Shown here: positions 14,269 through 21,190 of the stretch, piece after piece
How positions within the stretch are numbered: position 1 is the first letter of the stretch
Layout: every line of letters starts with the position of its first letter
Assembly: GCA_029882015.1 (NCBI GenBank)
Contig: JAOULM010000004.1
Coordinates: forward strand, 1-27,576
Source: Candidatus Nomurabacteria bacterium
GTDB taxonomy: Bacteria > Patescibacteriota > Minisyncoccia > Phycocordibacterales > UBA1006
DNA length: 27,576 nucleotides
Direction of reading: 5' to 3'
Translations under genes and position numbers: made by a program
The notes under the pieces: model-generated
The model's database searches: none
Seen by the model: the letters and a program-made list of their open reading frames with translations, nothing else
What the model was told of the DNA's origin: nothing

Positions 14269-14298
14269 CTCAGATGCTGAAATAAATTCAGCATGACG
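14269..14298 (-). repeat. Small palindromic element, copy B
   Basis: On the minus strand: CGTC-A, stem TGCTGAA / TTCAGCA with loop TTTAT, then TCTGAG. The 15-base core is identical to copy A, but the flanking pair is G-C instead of C-G, so the pairing is preserved. Confidence 0.7.
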
Positions 14299-14314
14299 AA
14301 GTATGGCTTTTTTG

Positions 14315-14343
14315 TTGACAATCAATTCCATATTTGCTAGTAT
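14315..14343 (+). promoter_or_regulatory. Promoter P1 of the rpsS-rplE unit
   Basis: TTGACA at 14315-14320, 17-bp spacer, TAGTAT at 14338-14343 with extended TGC. It restarts transcription after the rplB terminator. The leader begins with a small TCCC-TTT-GGGA hairpin. Confidence 0.8.
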
Positions 14344-14423
14344 AGCTGGGTATTACTCCCTTTGGGATATATAGAGACAACTTACGAGATAACAACAGAA
14401 CCCGTTATGGGCGCGCCTGTTGA

Positions 14424-14451
14424 TTGATTTCTTTACGTTTCTGTGTATACT
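14424..14451 (+). promoter_or_regulatory. Possible promoter P2 of rpsS
   Basis: TTGATT at 14424-14429, 16-bp spacer, TATACT at 14446-14451, giving a leader of about 19 nt before rpsS. Confidence 0.5.
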
Positions 14452-14476
14452 AGGGCAGTTATTACGACTTTTAAAT

Positions 14477-14806
14477 ATGACACGATCAATCAAAAAAGGA
14501 CCATATATTGATGCGAAACTTCTAAAGAAGATCGCAGACAAAAAACCAGATGAAACTGGGGTTATTAATACATGGGCACGCGCCAGCCAAATCAGCCCAG
14601 AAATGGTTGGTTTCAAGTTTGGTGTACATAACGGCCGAAAACACATAGATGTTCTGATTACCGAGGACATGATTGGACACCGTCTAGGAGAATTCTCTCC
14701 AACACGTACATTCCACCGTCATGGAGGTAAACTGATGAAGGAGCTAGAACAAAAGAAACGTGAGGCAGAAATTACAGCAGCAAAATCAGCTAAATCAGCA
14801 AAATAA
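14477..14806 (+). CDS. rpsS: 30S ribosomal protein S19
   Basis: Small-subunit head protein contacting tRNA. Family blocks: MTRSIKKGPYIDAKLLKKI, NTWARASQISPEMVG, VHNGRKHIDVLITEDMIGHR and GEFSPTRTFHRHGG. At 109 aa it is longer than the usual 90 or so because of a charged Ala/Lys/Glu tail (KELEQKKREAEITAAKSAK). The ATG at 14477 matches the conserved N-terminus; a frame extended upstream to 14420 would start inside the promoter region. First gene of a nine-gene unit. Confidence 0.97.
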   Translation: MTRSIKKGPYIDAKLLKKIADKKPDETGVINTWARASQISPEMVGFKFGVHNGRKHIDVLITEDMIGHRLGEFSPTRTFHRHGGKLMKELEQKKREAEITAAKSAKSAK

Positions 14807-14832
14807 ACCAATAAAACATTTAAAATAACACC

Positions 14833-15225
14833 ATGAAAGCTTTTCTTAAAAATTATCGTCAATCACCTCGCAAGGTTCGTCTTGTGGCTGATTCCGTGCG
14901 CGGAAAAAACGTAGCATCAGCTTTGTCGCTGTTGAAATACGCTCCAAAGCGTGCTGCAGAAGCCGTAGCAAAACTAATTGCATCAGCAGCAGCCAATGCA
15001 TCAAACAATGACGGAAAAACAATAGAAACACTAAAAATCAGCAAGATTACGGTTGACGAAGGCCCAACATTAAAACGTTTCCGCCCTCGAGCTCGTGGAA
15101 TGGCATCTGCTATTCACAAGCGAACTAGCCGAGTCACTGTCGAATTGGCTGAAGCCGAACCAAAACCAGTTAATAAAACGGTTGTTGCAGAAAAACCTGC
15201 AAAGAAGGCCGTAACCAAAAAATAG
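14833..15225 (+). CDS. rplV: 50S ribosomal protein L22
   Basis: Exit-tunnel protein. Core features: YRQSPRKVRLVADSVRGKNV at 8-27, then KRAAEAVAKLIASAAANA, and the beta-hairpin tip LKRFRPRARGMASAIHKRTS at about 79-98, which enters the tunnel. At 130 aa it carries a Pro/Lys/Ala-rich C-terminal tail (KPVNKTVVAEKPAKKAVTKK) beyond the usual end. The TAG stop is followed 3 bases later by the rpsC ATG. Confidence 0.96.
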   Translation: MKAFLKNYRQSPRKVRLVADSVRGKNVASALSLLKYAPKRAAEAVAKLIASAAANASNNDGKTIETLKISKITVDEGPTLKRFRPRARGMASAIHKRTSRVTVELAEAEPKPVNKTVVAEKPAKKAVTKK

Positions 15226-15228
15226 CTT

Positions 15229-15900
15229 ATGAGTAAAGTAGTACATCCATATGCACAACGTCTAGGAATCATCCGTGGTTGGAAATCACGCTGGTTTGGT
15301 ATTGGTAAAAAATACAGCGACCAAGTCGTTGCAGATGAATTAATCCGTGGTTTTCTTGAAAAAGAACTCCAAGGAAAATATGTCGCTGAAATCGACATCG
15401 AACGTTCACGTAAAACAACACGTATTGTTTTGGCGACATCACGTCCTGGAATGGTTATCGGGCGACAAGGAGAAGGCGCACAAAAAATGAAAAAAGATTT
15501 GATAGCGTTCATGCGAAAAAATCAAATGGCGCCAGCAGAAGAGTTCGTTATTGATGTTATTGATGTAGAGAACCCCGATGCAAATGCAGCGATCAACGCA
15601 CAGGCAATCCGTGAAATGTTGGAAAAGCGTATGCAGTTCCGACGTGTATTGAAAATGACAGCTGAAAAAATCAAAAACGTTCGCGGAGTAAAAGGTGTAA
15701 AAATCGTTGTAGCAGGACGTCTTGGTGGAGCCGAAATGGCCCGTCGAGAGGAGGTAAAATTGGGTGGTATTCCATTGCAATTCCTGCGCGGAGATGTCGA
15801 CTACGCCACAGAAACAGCTCGATTGCCATACGGTGGTATTGGAATCAAGGTCTGGGTTTACAAGGGAGATACGCTGGGGCGCGAATCTGATAATAAATAA
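15229..15900 (+). CDS. rpsC: 30S ribosomal protein S3
   Basis: mRNA-entry protein. N-terminal VHPYAQRLGIIRGWKSRWF is the typical start. The KH domain GxxG loop appears as GMVIGRQGEGAQ at about 74-85. The C-terminal domain shows GRLGGAEMARRE and the final GIGIKVWVYKGDTLG. Length 223 aa, close to E. coli (233). Start context is the GCTTATG found before several genes here, with no Shine-Dalgarno. Confidence 0.97.
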   Translation: MSKVVHPYAQRLGIIRGWKSRWFGIGKKYSDQVVADELIRGFLEKELQGKYVAEIDIERSRKTTRIVLATSRPGMVIGRQGEGAQKMKKDLIAFMRKNQMAPAEEFVIDVIDVENPDANAAINAQAIREMLEKRMQFRRVLKMTAEKIKNVRGVKGVKIVVAGRLGGAEMARREEVKLGGIPLQFLRGDVDYATETARLPYGGIGIKVWVYKGDTLGRESDNK

Positions 15901-15906
15901 ACGCAT

Positions 15907-16338
15907 ATGTTATTTCCAAAAAAAGTAAAATATCGAAAATGGCAAACAATGCGTCGTAACCCAAACAAGGTTCCCACAGAAACTCGTGGTACCAAGATTC
16001 ATCATGGATCATTTGGACTCAAGGCAACGAGCTCTGCGCGTATTACATCAAACCAGATTGAATCAGCCCGCAAGGTAATGTCACGAGGGGTTGGTAAAAT
16101 CGGAAAATATTGGATTCGAATTTTCCCTGACCGACCGGTAACACGTAAACCCCCAGAAATGGGTATGGGTAAGGGAAAGGGAGACCCACAGGGATTTTGT
16201 TTCGAAGTTTTGCCAGGACGTATAATGTTTGAAGTAGACAACCTTACTCCTGAGCAAGCTCGCGAAACACTGCGCAAAGCAGGGTCGAAGCTTCCAGTCA
16301 CAACCAAAATTGTCAGCAAAGACGATATCGGAGCATAG
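15907..16338 (+). CDS. rplP: 50S ribosomal protein L16
   Basis: Large-subunit protein at the A-site tRNA elbow. It opens MLFPKKVKYRKWQ and contains RITSNQIESARKVMSRGV, then WIRIFPDRPVTRKPPEMGMG followed by KGKGDPQGF, then a C-terminus with EQARETLRKAGSKLPV. At 143 aa it is slightly longer than E. coli (136). It lies 6 bases after rpsC and 3 bases before rpmC. Confidence 0.97.
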   Translation: MLFPKKVKYRKWQTMRRNPNKVPTETRGTKIHHGSFGLKATSSARITSNQIESARKVMSRGVGKIGKYWIRIFPDRPVTRKPPEMGMGKGKGDPQGFCFEVLPGRIMFEVDNLTPEQARETLRKAGSKLPVTTKIVSKDDIGA

Positions 16339-16341
16339 CCT

Positions 16342-16530
16342 ATGGTAGATGATCTAACAAAACTAGATAATGACAAATTGGTCAAACGTTTGAGCGAAGT
16401 TCAGACAAAGCTTGCTAAAGCAGGGGTTGCTATGGCAGGAGCCCGATCGGGTTCAACCAAACAGCTTCGTCGACAGATAGCGCAAATCAAAACCGAATTG
16501 TCAAAGCGTAGTTCATCAGCCAAAGAGTAA
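16342..16530 (+). CDS. rpmC: 50S ribosomal protein L29
   Basis: Small helical protein at the tunnel exit near L23. The 62-aa product follows the two-helix layout: LDNDKLVKRLSEVQTKLAKA, then KQLRRQIAQIKTELSKR. The L29 signature is weak, so identification also rests on its position between rplP and rpsQ, the standard order. The start ATG is 3 bases after the rplP stop. Confidence 0.9.
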   Translation: MVDDLTKLDNDKLVKRLSEVQTKLAKAGVAMAGARSGSTKQLRRQIAQIKTELSKRSSSAKE

Positions 16531-16536
16531 ATTTTT

Positions 16537-16791
16537 ATGAATGAAAACAAAACAAAACAACATACAACCTTGTCAGGGATCGTTGTCTCGGACAAAATGG
16601 ATAAAACCGTCGTGGTAAACGTCGAGCGTTTTGTGAAGCACCAAAAATATGGTAAATACTATACTACCAACAAAAAATACAAAGCACACGATGCCAGCAA
16701 CACCCACAAGGTCGGAGATGTTGTGACTATTGTCGAAACACATCCTATTTCAAAAGATAAACATTTCAAGGTAGTTAATACCGCAAAATAA
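16537..16791 (+). CDS. rpsQ: 30S ribosomal protein S17
   Basis: 16S rRNA-binding OB-fold protein. Core: LSGIVVSDKMDKTVVVNVER, then HQKYGKYYTTNKKYKAHD and KVGDVVTIVETHPISKDKHF, matching the family's GxVVSxKMDKTVVV and HPxSKxKxW blocks. Length 84 aa, normal. It lies 6 bases after rpmC with a TTTTTATG start context. Confidence 0.96.
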   Translation: MNENKTKQHTTLSGIVVSDKMDKTVVVNVERFVKHQKYGKYYTTNKKYKAHDASNTHKVGDVVTIVETHPISKDKHFKVVNTAK

Positions 16792-16795
16792 GCTT

Positions 16796-17167
16796 ATGAT
16801 TCAACCAGGAACAATTGTTAAAATAACTGATAACACTGGCGGTAAGATGGGCCGTGTCTTCAAGGTGCTCGGAGGTTCAAAACGTCGATATGCTCGTATC
16901 GGAGATGTTGTTGTTTTGTCAGTTCAAACTGCAGAACCACGAAAACAAGTAAAGAAAAAAGACGTATTGCGCGCCTTGGTTGTTCGCCAGAAAAAAGCAA
17001 CTCGTCGCAATGATGGATCATATATTTCATTTGACGACAATGCTGTTGTCATCGTCGATGACAAGAAAAAAGAACCTCGTGGAAACCGTATTTTCGGTCC
17101 AATCCCACGTGAGATTACTGAAATCGGTTATCAGAAAATTGCCTCATTAGCACCCGAGGTGCTCTAA
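16796..17167 (+). CDS. rplN: 50S ribosomal protein L14
   Basis: Subunit-interface protein. Opens MIQPGTIVKITDNTGGK and contains RRYARIGDVVVLSVQTAEP, VVRQKK, FDDNAVVIVDDKKKEPRGNR and IFGPIPREI. All are standard L14 blocks; 123 aa is the usual length. It lies 4 bases after rpsQ, preceded by AGCTTATG. Confidence 0.98.
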   Translation: MIQPGTIVKITDNTGGKMGRVFKVLGGSKRRYARIGDVVVLSVQTAEPRKQVKKKDVLRALVVRQKKATRRNDGSYISFDDNAVVIVDDKKKEPRGNRIFGPIPREITEIGYQKIASLAPEVL

Positions 17168-17176
17168 TATTTGCTT

Positions 17177-17476
17177 ATGAAGATTAAAAAAGGAGACAAC
17201 GTAATAGTAATGACAGGTCGCGACAAGGGTAAAACCGGAACCGTTACCAAAGCAATTCCTGCGGACAATCGTGTGGTTGTTGATGGTGTTAACGTTCGTA
17301 CAAAAAACGTAAAACACCCAGGTGGCAAGGGGACACAGGTAACTTTGCCAATGCCAATCGATGTATCAAACGTGATGATTTACGATGCTAAATCCAAAAA
17401 AGGAACACGCGTTGGTAGAAAATTGGTCGGAGAAAAATTTGTTCGCATTTCAAAGCGTACCGGTAACGAGATTTAA
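17177..17476 (+). CDS. rplX: 50S ribosomal protein L24
   Basis: Assembly-initiator protein with a KOW domain. MKIKKGDNVIVMTGRDKGKT is followed by GTVTKAIPADNRVVVDGVN, and later HPGGKGTQVTLPMPIDVSNV. 99 aa from the ATG at 17177; an upstream in-frame TTG at 17171 would add only two residues. Start context TTTGCTTATG is nearly identical to that of rplE. Confidence 0.96.
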   Translation: MKIKKGDNVIVMTGRDKGKTGTVTKAIPADNRVVVDGVNVRTKNVKHPGGKGTQVTLPMPIDVSNVMIYDAKSKKGTRVGRKLVGEKFVRISKRTGNEI

Positions 17477-17497
17477 TATTTATATACTATATTGCTT

Positions 17498-18052
17498 ATG
17501 ATAATGGTCAAAGAAAAAATTCAAAAAGCGTTTGAGAACCTAAAAGAAAGTTTAGGGTATTCTAATGCGATGGTTGTTCCACGAGTAGAAAAAGTCGTTG
17601 TTTCTTCGGGTGTTGGAAAACGTGCAAAGACAAACAAAAACTTTATTGAATTGGTAACTGACCGATTGTCAATAATTACAGGACAAAAACCTGCAGCACG
17701 CCCAGCAAAGAAATCAATCGCTGGTTTCAAGATTCGCCAAGGCGATCCTGTTGGCTTGTCTGTTACATTGCGCGGATCACGTATGATTCAGTTTTTGGAC
17801 AAATTAATCCATGTTGCATTACCACGAACAAAAGACTTTCGTGGAATCAAACGTAGCGCGGTTGATTCAATGGGAAACCTAACTATCGGAATCAAAGAAC
17901 ACACTATTTTCCCCGAGGTAGCCGACGAAGAACTATCAAATACATTTGGTTTGTCTATCGTATTGGTGTCTAGCGCCAAAACACGTGACGAGGCTATGAA
18001 ATATTTTGAATATATTGGAATTCCATTTGCAAAAGAAAAAGAAGCTAAATAA
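17498..18052 (+). CDS. rplE: 50S ribosomal protein L5
   Basis: Binds 5S rRNA in the central protuberance. Blocks seen: VPRVEKVVVSSGVGK, then ITGQKPAARPAKKSIAGFKI followed by RQGDPVGLSVTLRG, DFRGI and NLTIGIKEHTIFPEV. 184 aa from the ATG at 17498; the ATG at 17504 (MVKEKIQKAF) is an equal alternative. It is the last gene of the unit. The usual next gene, rpsN, is absent and a terminator follows. Confidence 0.96.
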   Translation: MIMVKEKIQKAFENLKESLGYSNAMVVPRVEKVVVSSGVGKRAKTNKNFIELVTDRLSIITGQKPAARPAKKSIAGFKIRQGDPVGLSVTLRGSRMIQFLDKLIHVALPRTKDFRGIKRSAVDSMGNLTIGIKEHTIFPEVADEELSNTFGLSIVLVSSAKTRDEAMKYFEYIGIPFAKEKEAK

Positions 18053-18060
18053 ACAAACCC

Positions 18061-18096
18061 ATTAAAAAAAACCACCGCAAGGTGGTTTTTTTTAAT
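18061..18096. terminator. Bidirectional terminator after rplE
   Basis: 16-bp perfect stem (ATTAAAAAAAACCACC and its complement) with GCAA loop. A-runs and T-runs on opposite arms serve rplE and the convergent gene at 18099. Confidence 0.93.
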
Positions 18097-18098
18097 GC

Positions 18099-18431
18099 TT
18101 AATAATAAACAGGAATAAAAATTTTGGATAAAGCAAAAATAACTAACCAAAGAATAATAAATATCCAAAACACTTTGTTGGAGATCTTTTTTGTTCTCGA
18201 CCCCTGATTATTTTTTGTAGCAATAGCAACAACAAGAGAAATTATAGCAACTCCCAATATAATAAAACTTAGTAATTTTATCTGATGATTGTTGTCAACA
18301 AGAAAAGAATAAATTTTCCATAGTCGTCCTGGGTCACCATCTGTGGTAAGGGGGGCGGCAATAGCAAAAACCTTTTGCGATATTAATAGAAAAGCTGATA
18401 GTGTTCCAAAAAATGTATATAATTTGTTCAT
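18099..18431 (-). CDS. Small membrane protein, unknown, 110 aa
   Basis: N-terminal signal-like segment (about 5-25, ending near VFAIAAP), then a loop with TTDGDPGRLWKIYSFL, and two membrane segments at about 52-71 and 87-107 separated by a basic stretch (KNNQGSRTKKISNK). I do not recognise a family. The layout (signal, short outer loop, two helices) is reminiscent of small type IV secretion or pilin-like membrane proteins, but there is no motif to support that. It starts 6 bases after a TATTAT box and so is probably leaderless. Confidence 0.75.
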   Translation of the reverse strand: MNKLYTFFGTLSAFLLISQKVFAIAAPLTTDGDPGRLWKIYSFLVDNNHQIKLLSFIILGVAIISLVVAIATKNNQGSRTKKISNKVFWIFIILWLVIFALSKIFIPVYY

Positions 18432-18437
18432 ATAGAC

Positions 18438-18443
18438 ATAATA
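18438..18443 (-). promoter_or_regulatory. Extended -10 of the 110-aa gene, leaderless
   Basis: Minus strand TGA-TATTAT ending 6 bases before the ATG. The -35 region is poor. Confidence 0.5.
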
Positions 18444-18547
18444 TCATGTTAATTTTCTTGCTAAAATTGAATCAGGGGATATCTCCTGAGAGTCTATAAA
18501 ACAAGGGAATTATAGATATTGACTCTAAATTAAGTCGTGGTTTACTA

Positions 18548-18576
18548 TTGACATTTATGTGAAAAAATGCTAATAT
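18548..18576 (+). promoter_or_regulatory. Strong promoter of the lysozyme-like gene
   Basis: TTGACA at 18548-18553, 17-bp spacer, TAATAT at 18571-18576 with extended TGC. The predicted start at 18583 is the first base of a hairpin. Confidence 0.85.
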
Positions 18577-18582
18577 GGACGC

Positions 18583-18794
18583 AGTCCCAAGAGGGGCTTT
18601 TTCTTTTGTATAAGAGAAAAAGACCCCTGAAAGTGTGCGCTTTAATGCATTTTTGGACTCTTAAAACAAGGTTTGGTATGTGAAAACAACGGGATCCCGC
18701 ATAACGTGCTACGCACGTTTGCGGGATGTCTCAAATTTCATACTCGATTCCTCGTTGAAATTTGGCAGTTTGACGGAGCTCATACCGTCGCTTT
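18583..18794 (+). promoter_or_regulatory. Structured 5' leader with terminator/antiterminator-like alternatives
   Basis: Fold 1: AGTCCC-AAGA-GGGGCT plus a T-rich run (18583-18607), terminator-like. Fold 2: AGGGG.CTTTTTCT pairs with AGAAAAAG.CCCCT (18592-18628), consuming the 3' arm and T-run of fold 1. Downstream, GGTATG (18675-18680) and CATACC (18781-18786) enclose two hairpins: ATCCCGC...AACGTGC-TAC-GCACGTT...GCGGGAT (18694-18727) and CAAATTTCA / TGAAATTTG (18732-18764). No protein frame is seen. Confidence 0.6.
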
Positions 18795-19421
18795 ATGAAA
18801 AAAATTACATCATACCTACGAAATTCAATCGATTACTCGTCTATTATTCGTAACACTACGGTAGGGTCAATAATTGTAGCTTTTCTGATTGTGGGGCAAC
18901 CTACCGTCGCAGCAGGGCTTGCAATCAGCGCCTCACCGTTAGCAATGTTCATTCCAATTAATCCGACTGCCACATCGGCAGTATCTGATACTCGCGCACA
19001 ACAAGTCGAAGCGTACTTTGCACAGTGGGATCTTCCCGCTGGTGAATACGCCGAGTCTTTTATTGTTTACGCGGACAAGTATGATTTGGATTGGCGTTTG
19101 GTTGCGTCACTTGCGATGTTGGAATCCACTGGATTCAAAAACGCATGTGGAAACAACGGTTTCGGATGGGGATCATGTGGAATTAGTTTTCCAAGTCATG
19201 ACGAAGCTATTCGTACAGTAACATTGAACTTGGCGGGACACAATCCCAACACAGCTCGTTACTATGCGGACAAAAACATTCACGAGATTCTCGAGGCGTA
19301 CAACCCTCCTGAAACAGTCGGGATTACCCCGAACTATCACAAAAAAGTGATCAGAGTTATGGATGAAATTGCAACAATTGATATTTCTGGCGAGTCAGTA
19401 CAGCTAGCTACGCGGAAATAA
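18795..19421 (+). CDS. Exported lysozyme-like (glucosaminidase/transglycosylase-type) protein
   Basis: 208 aa with an N-terminal membrane/signal segment (about 21-45). The domain reads YAESFIVYADKYDLDWRLVA, then SLAMLEST and GNNGFGWGSCGISFPSHDEA. This resembles wall-hydrolase domains in which a Glu in an ES(T) context (Glu110 here) is catalytic and a following N-x-FGWG segment lines the sugar cleft. Likely role: trimming peptidoglycan outside the membrane. Cys118 and Cys128 flank that segment and could form a disulfide, fitting the disulfide enzymes encoded nearby. The family assignment is by pattern only. Confidence 0.75.
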   Translation: MKKITSYLRNSIDYSSIIRNTTVGSIIVAFLIVGQPTVAAGLAISASPLAMFIPINPTATSAVSDTRAQQVEAYFAQWDLPAGEYAESFIVYADKYDLDWRLVASLAMLESTGFKNACGNNGFGWGSCGISFPSHDEAIRTVTLNLAGHNPNTARYYADKNIHEILEAYNPPETVGITPNYHKKVIRVMDEIATIDISGESVQLATRK

Positions 19422-19430
19422 GATTACATA

Positions 19431-19461
19431 AAAAAAGCCCTGCAGAAATGCGGGGCTTTTT
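19431..19461. terminator. Bidirectional intrinsic terminator
   Basis: 13-bp stem (AAAAAGCCCTGCA / TGCGGGGCTTTTT, one G-T pair) with GAAA tetraloop, between the convergent genes ending at 19421 and 19460. Confidence 0.9.
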
Positions 19462-19849
19462 AGTTAGAGCTTAGTCCGATACTTGTAAGCTCATTTAGAA
19501 TTCCGTGATGACCTAATCGTGCCATCTCACGTTCTCTTTTTCGAGCTCTATCGTAATCTTGTTTTTTATCAAAAAAAAGTTGCTGGAAAGATTGCCACTC
19601 TTTTTTGTTAAAACACGGCAGAGCATTTATAAAGAATTTCTTTGCAATCTCTTTACAAAAACCATGGATGAACTTTTGTTCCGGATCATCACCATTTGCA
19701 ATATAATAATTTACCAGGTCCTTTCGTAGTATAGAAAGGAAATTTTGTTTTTTATATTTATGTTGTGCTGTAGGGTGTTCTGTTTGGTACACCCTGTATT
19801 TAGCACAAATATTGCTTTTTGCAATATTAATATCATACTCTTGTGACAT
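19460..19849 (-). CDS. Unknown 129-aa basic protein
   Basis: No family recognised. The product (MSQEYDINIAKSNICAKYRV...) is basic and probably mostly helical. It has a Lys/Phe-rich middle (FCKEIAKKFFINALPCFNKK) and a strongly charged stretch RARKREREMARLGHHG near the C-terminus. I use the ATG at 19849. An in-frame ATG at 19894 overlaps the -10 box of the predicted promoter. No signal peptide, so probably cytoplasmic. Confidence 0.7.
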   Translation of the reverse strand: MSQEYDINIAKSNICAKYRVYQTEHPTAQHKYKKQNFLSILRKDLVNYYIANGDDPEQKFIHGFCKEIAKKFFINALPCFNKKEWQSFQQLFFDKKQDYDRARKREREMARLGHHGILNELTSIGLSSN

Positions 19850-19885
19850 AATCTCTGATTTAGGATGTACAAAATGTTTACTTTT

Positions 19886-19913
19886 ATTATACACAAATAT
19901 GCTAAAAAGTCAA
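19886..19913 (-). promoter_or_regulatory. Promoter of the 129-aa gene
   Basis: Minus strand: TTGACT (19908-19913), 16-bp spacer, TATAAT (19886-19891). The predicted start near 19879 leaves a leader of about 30 nt. Confidence 0.75.
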
Positions 19914-19961
19914 AACATTACAGAGTTATGTGTAGTTTAGAATCATAGCTTTGAGAATAGG

Positions 19962-20438
19962 TTATTTTTTATGTAGCTTCGCTATTTCTGCAAGCTCATT
20001 ACGCAGGTTTTTTAATTTTTGCTCGGATTCTATTCCTGTTTTTATATATTCTCTAATATTTTCTGTAGCAAGAGAAGTGATTTCTTTGGCTTGCTCGCGT
20101 TCTTTTTGACTATGTTGTCTTAGTGATTCAGTGTATGCCACATGATGAGTGTCGGCTTTTTCCTTGTCACCATGTTCACGATAATGATCACGCTGAAGTT
20201 TCAAAATTTCGTGTTCGATAATATCAGAATTATACCCCAGGCTAATGAGCTCGTTTTGTTTTTCTCGTACCATCTGTTCCAGAGGTGATTGTGGTGGTGC
20301 GGGTACATCTAAAACCTCCTGAATAGGTTTAGCAGGAGTCACATTTTCTACGTCTATACCAGGAAGGCCATCAAATTCTTTTTCTTTTGTTGGATCTGCT
20401 AATATTTCTTTTGGGTTGATTTTTTCTGCATCTTCCAT
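19962..20438 (-). CDS. Unknown 158-aa coiled-coil protein
   Basis: No family recognised. The N-terminal third is acidic and Pro-rich (EVLDVPAPPQSPLEQ). The rest is a long charged helix (residues about 60-158) with heptad-like spacing, e.g. SLRQHSQKEREQAKEITSLA and LKNLRNELAEIAKLHKK, so probably a coiled coil. No membrane segment. I use the ATG at 20438 (MEDAEKINPKE). It is divergent from truB with only 18 bases between the start codons, so the promoters must overlap the opposite genes. Confidence 0.7.
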   Translation of the reverse strand: MEDAEKINPKEILADPTKEKEFDGLPGIDVENVTPAKPIQEVLDVPAPPQSPLEQMVREKQNELISLGYNSDIIEHEILKLQRDHYREHGDKEKADTHHVAYTESLRQHSQKEREQAKEITSLATENIREYIKTGIESEQKLKNLRNELAEIAKLHKK

Positions 20439-20443
20439 ATACT
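20416..20443 (+). promoter_or_regulatory. Possible promoter of truB
   Basis: TTGATT at 20416-20421, 16-bp spacer, TATACT at 20438-20443, inside the start region of the divergent gene. The predicted start near 20450 leaves a very short leader. Confidence 0.5.
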
Positions 20444-20456
20444 GCCATGATACTCT

Positions 20457-21128
20457 ATGGAAAATAATCATACAAGTGAACTGCCCGAAATGATGTTAAT
20501 AGACAAACCATCAGGAATAACGTCTTTTGACGTTATTCGTCGTCTGCGTAAAAAGCACGGAAAAATAAAGATGGGGCACGCAGGAACTCTAGATCCATTG
20601 GCGACAGGGCTGATGATTATCGGTGTCGGACAAGGTACGAAAAAACTGAACGATTATTTGAAGCTACCCAAGGTGTACATCGCAGAAATCTTGCTGGGTG
20701 TCAGTACTGACACAGGAGATACAGACGGAAATATTGTTACGGAAACCGCAGTGCATGATGTTGATTCAAAGAAAGTCGAACAGGTTGTTGGTGATATTGT
20801 CGGGACACATGAATTTCAGGCACCATTGTATTCTGCCTTGAAGGTAGATGGTAAACCATTGTATAAATATGCACGGGCGGGACAAGCGCCACCACGCATA
20901 CCGACAAAAACGATGACGGTGCATAGCGCACAGGTATTGGACCAGTTTGACCGGGGGAATGGTCGATATGTCGTGCGTGTCCGTTTTGATGTTGCCAGCG
21001 GTACGTATATTCGTACACTGGCCGAGGAAATCGGACGACAGCTGGGAGTTCCAGCAACATTGCGATATTTGCGCCGAACCTCGATAGGGGAGTTTAAAAT
21101 CGATGATGCGATAAGCCTTGACGAATAG
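20457..21128 (+). CDS. truB: tRNA pseudouridine(55) synthase
   Basis: Makes pseudouridine 55 in the T-loop of tRNAs. The catalytic segment is GHAGTLDPLATG with nucleophile Asp46. Other family blocks are LIDKPSGITSFDVIRRLRK, YIAEILLGVSTDTGDTDG, PLYSALKVDGKPLYKYARAG and SGTYIRTLAEEIG. At 223 aa it lacks most of the C-terminal PUA-type domain found in E. coli TruB (314 aa). The start at 20457 (MENNHTSE) or the ATG pair at 20487/20490 are both possible; the catalytic domain is unaffected. Confidence 0.95.
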   Translation: MENNHTSELPEMMLIDKPSGITSFDVIRRLRKKHGKIKMGHAGTLDPLATGLMIIGVGQGTKKLNDYLKLPKVYIAEILLGVSTDTGDTDGNIVTETAVHDVDSKKVEQVVGDIVGTHEFQAPLYSALKVDGKPLYKYARAGQAPPRIPTKTMTVHSAQVLDQFDRGNGRYVVRVRFDVASGTYIRTLAEEIGRQLGVPATLRYLRRTSIGEFKIDDAISLDE

Positions 21129-21190
21129 TGGGAAAAGCGTAGACTGAACAAGAACCCGTCAAATTTTTTTCACAAATAAAAACCACATGG

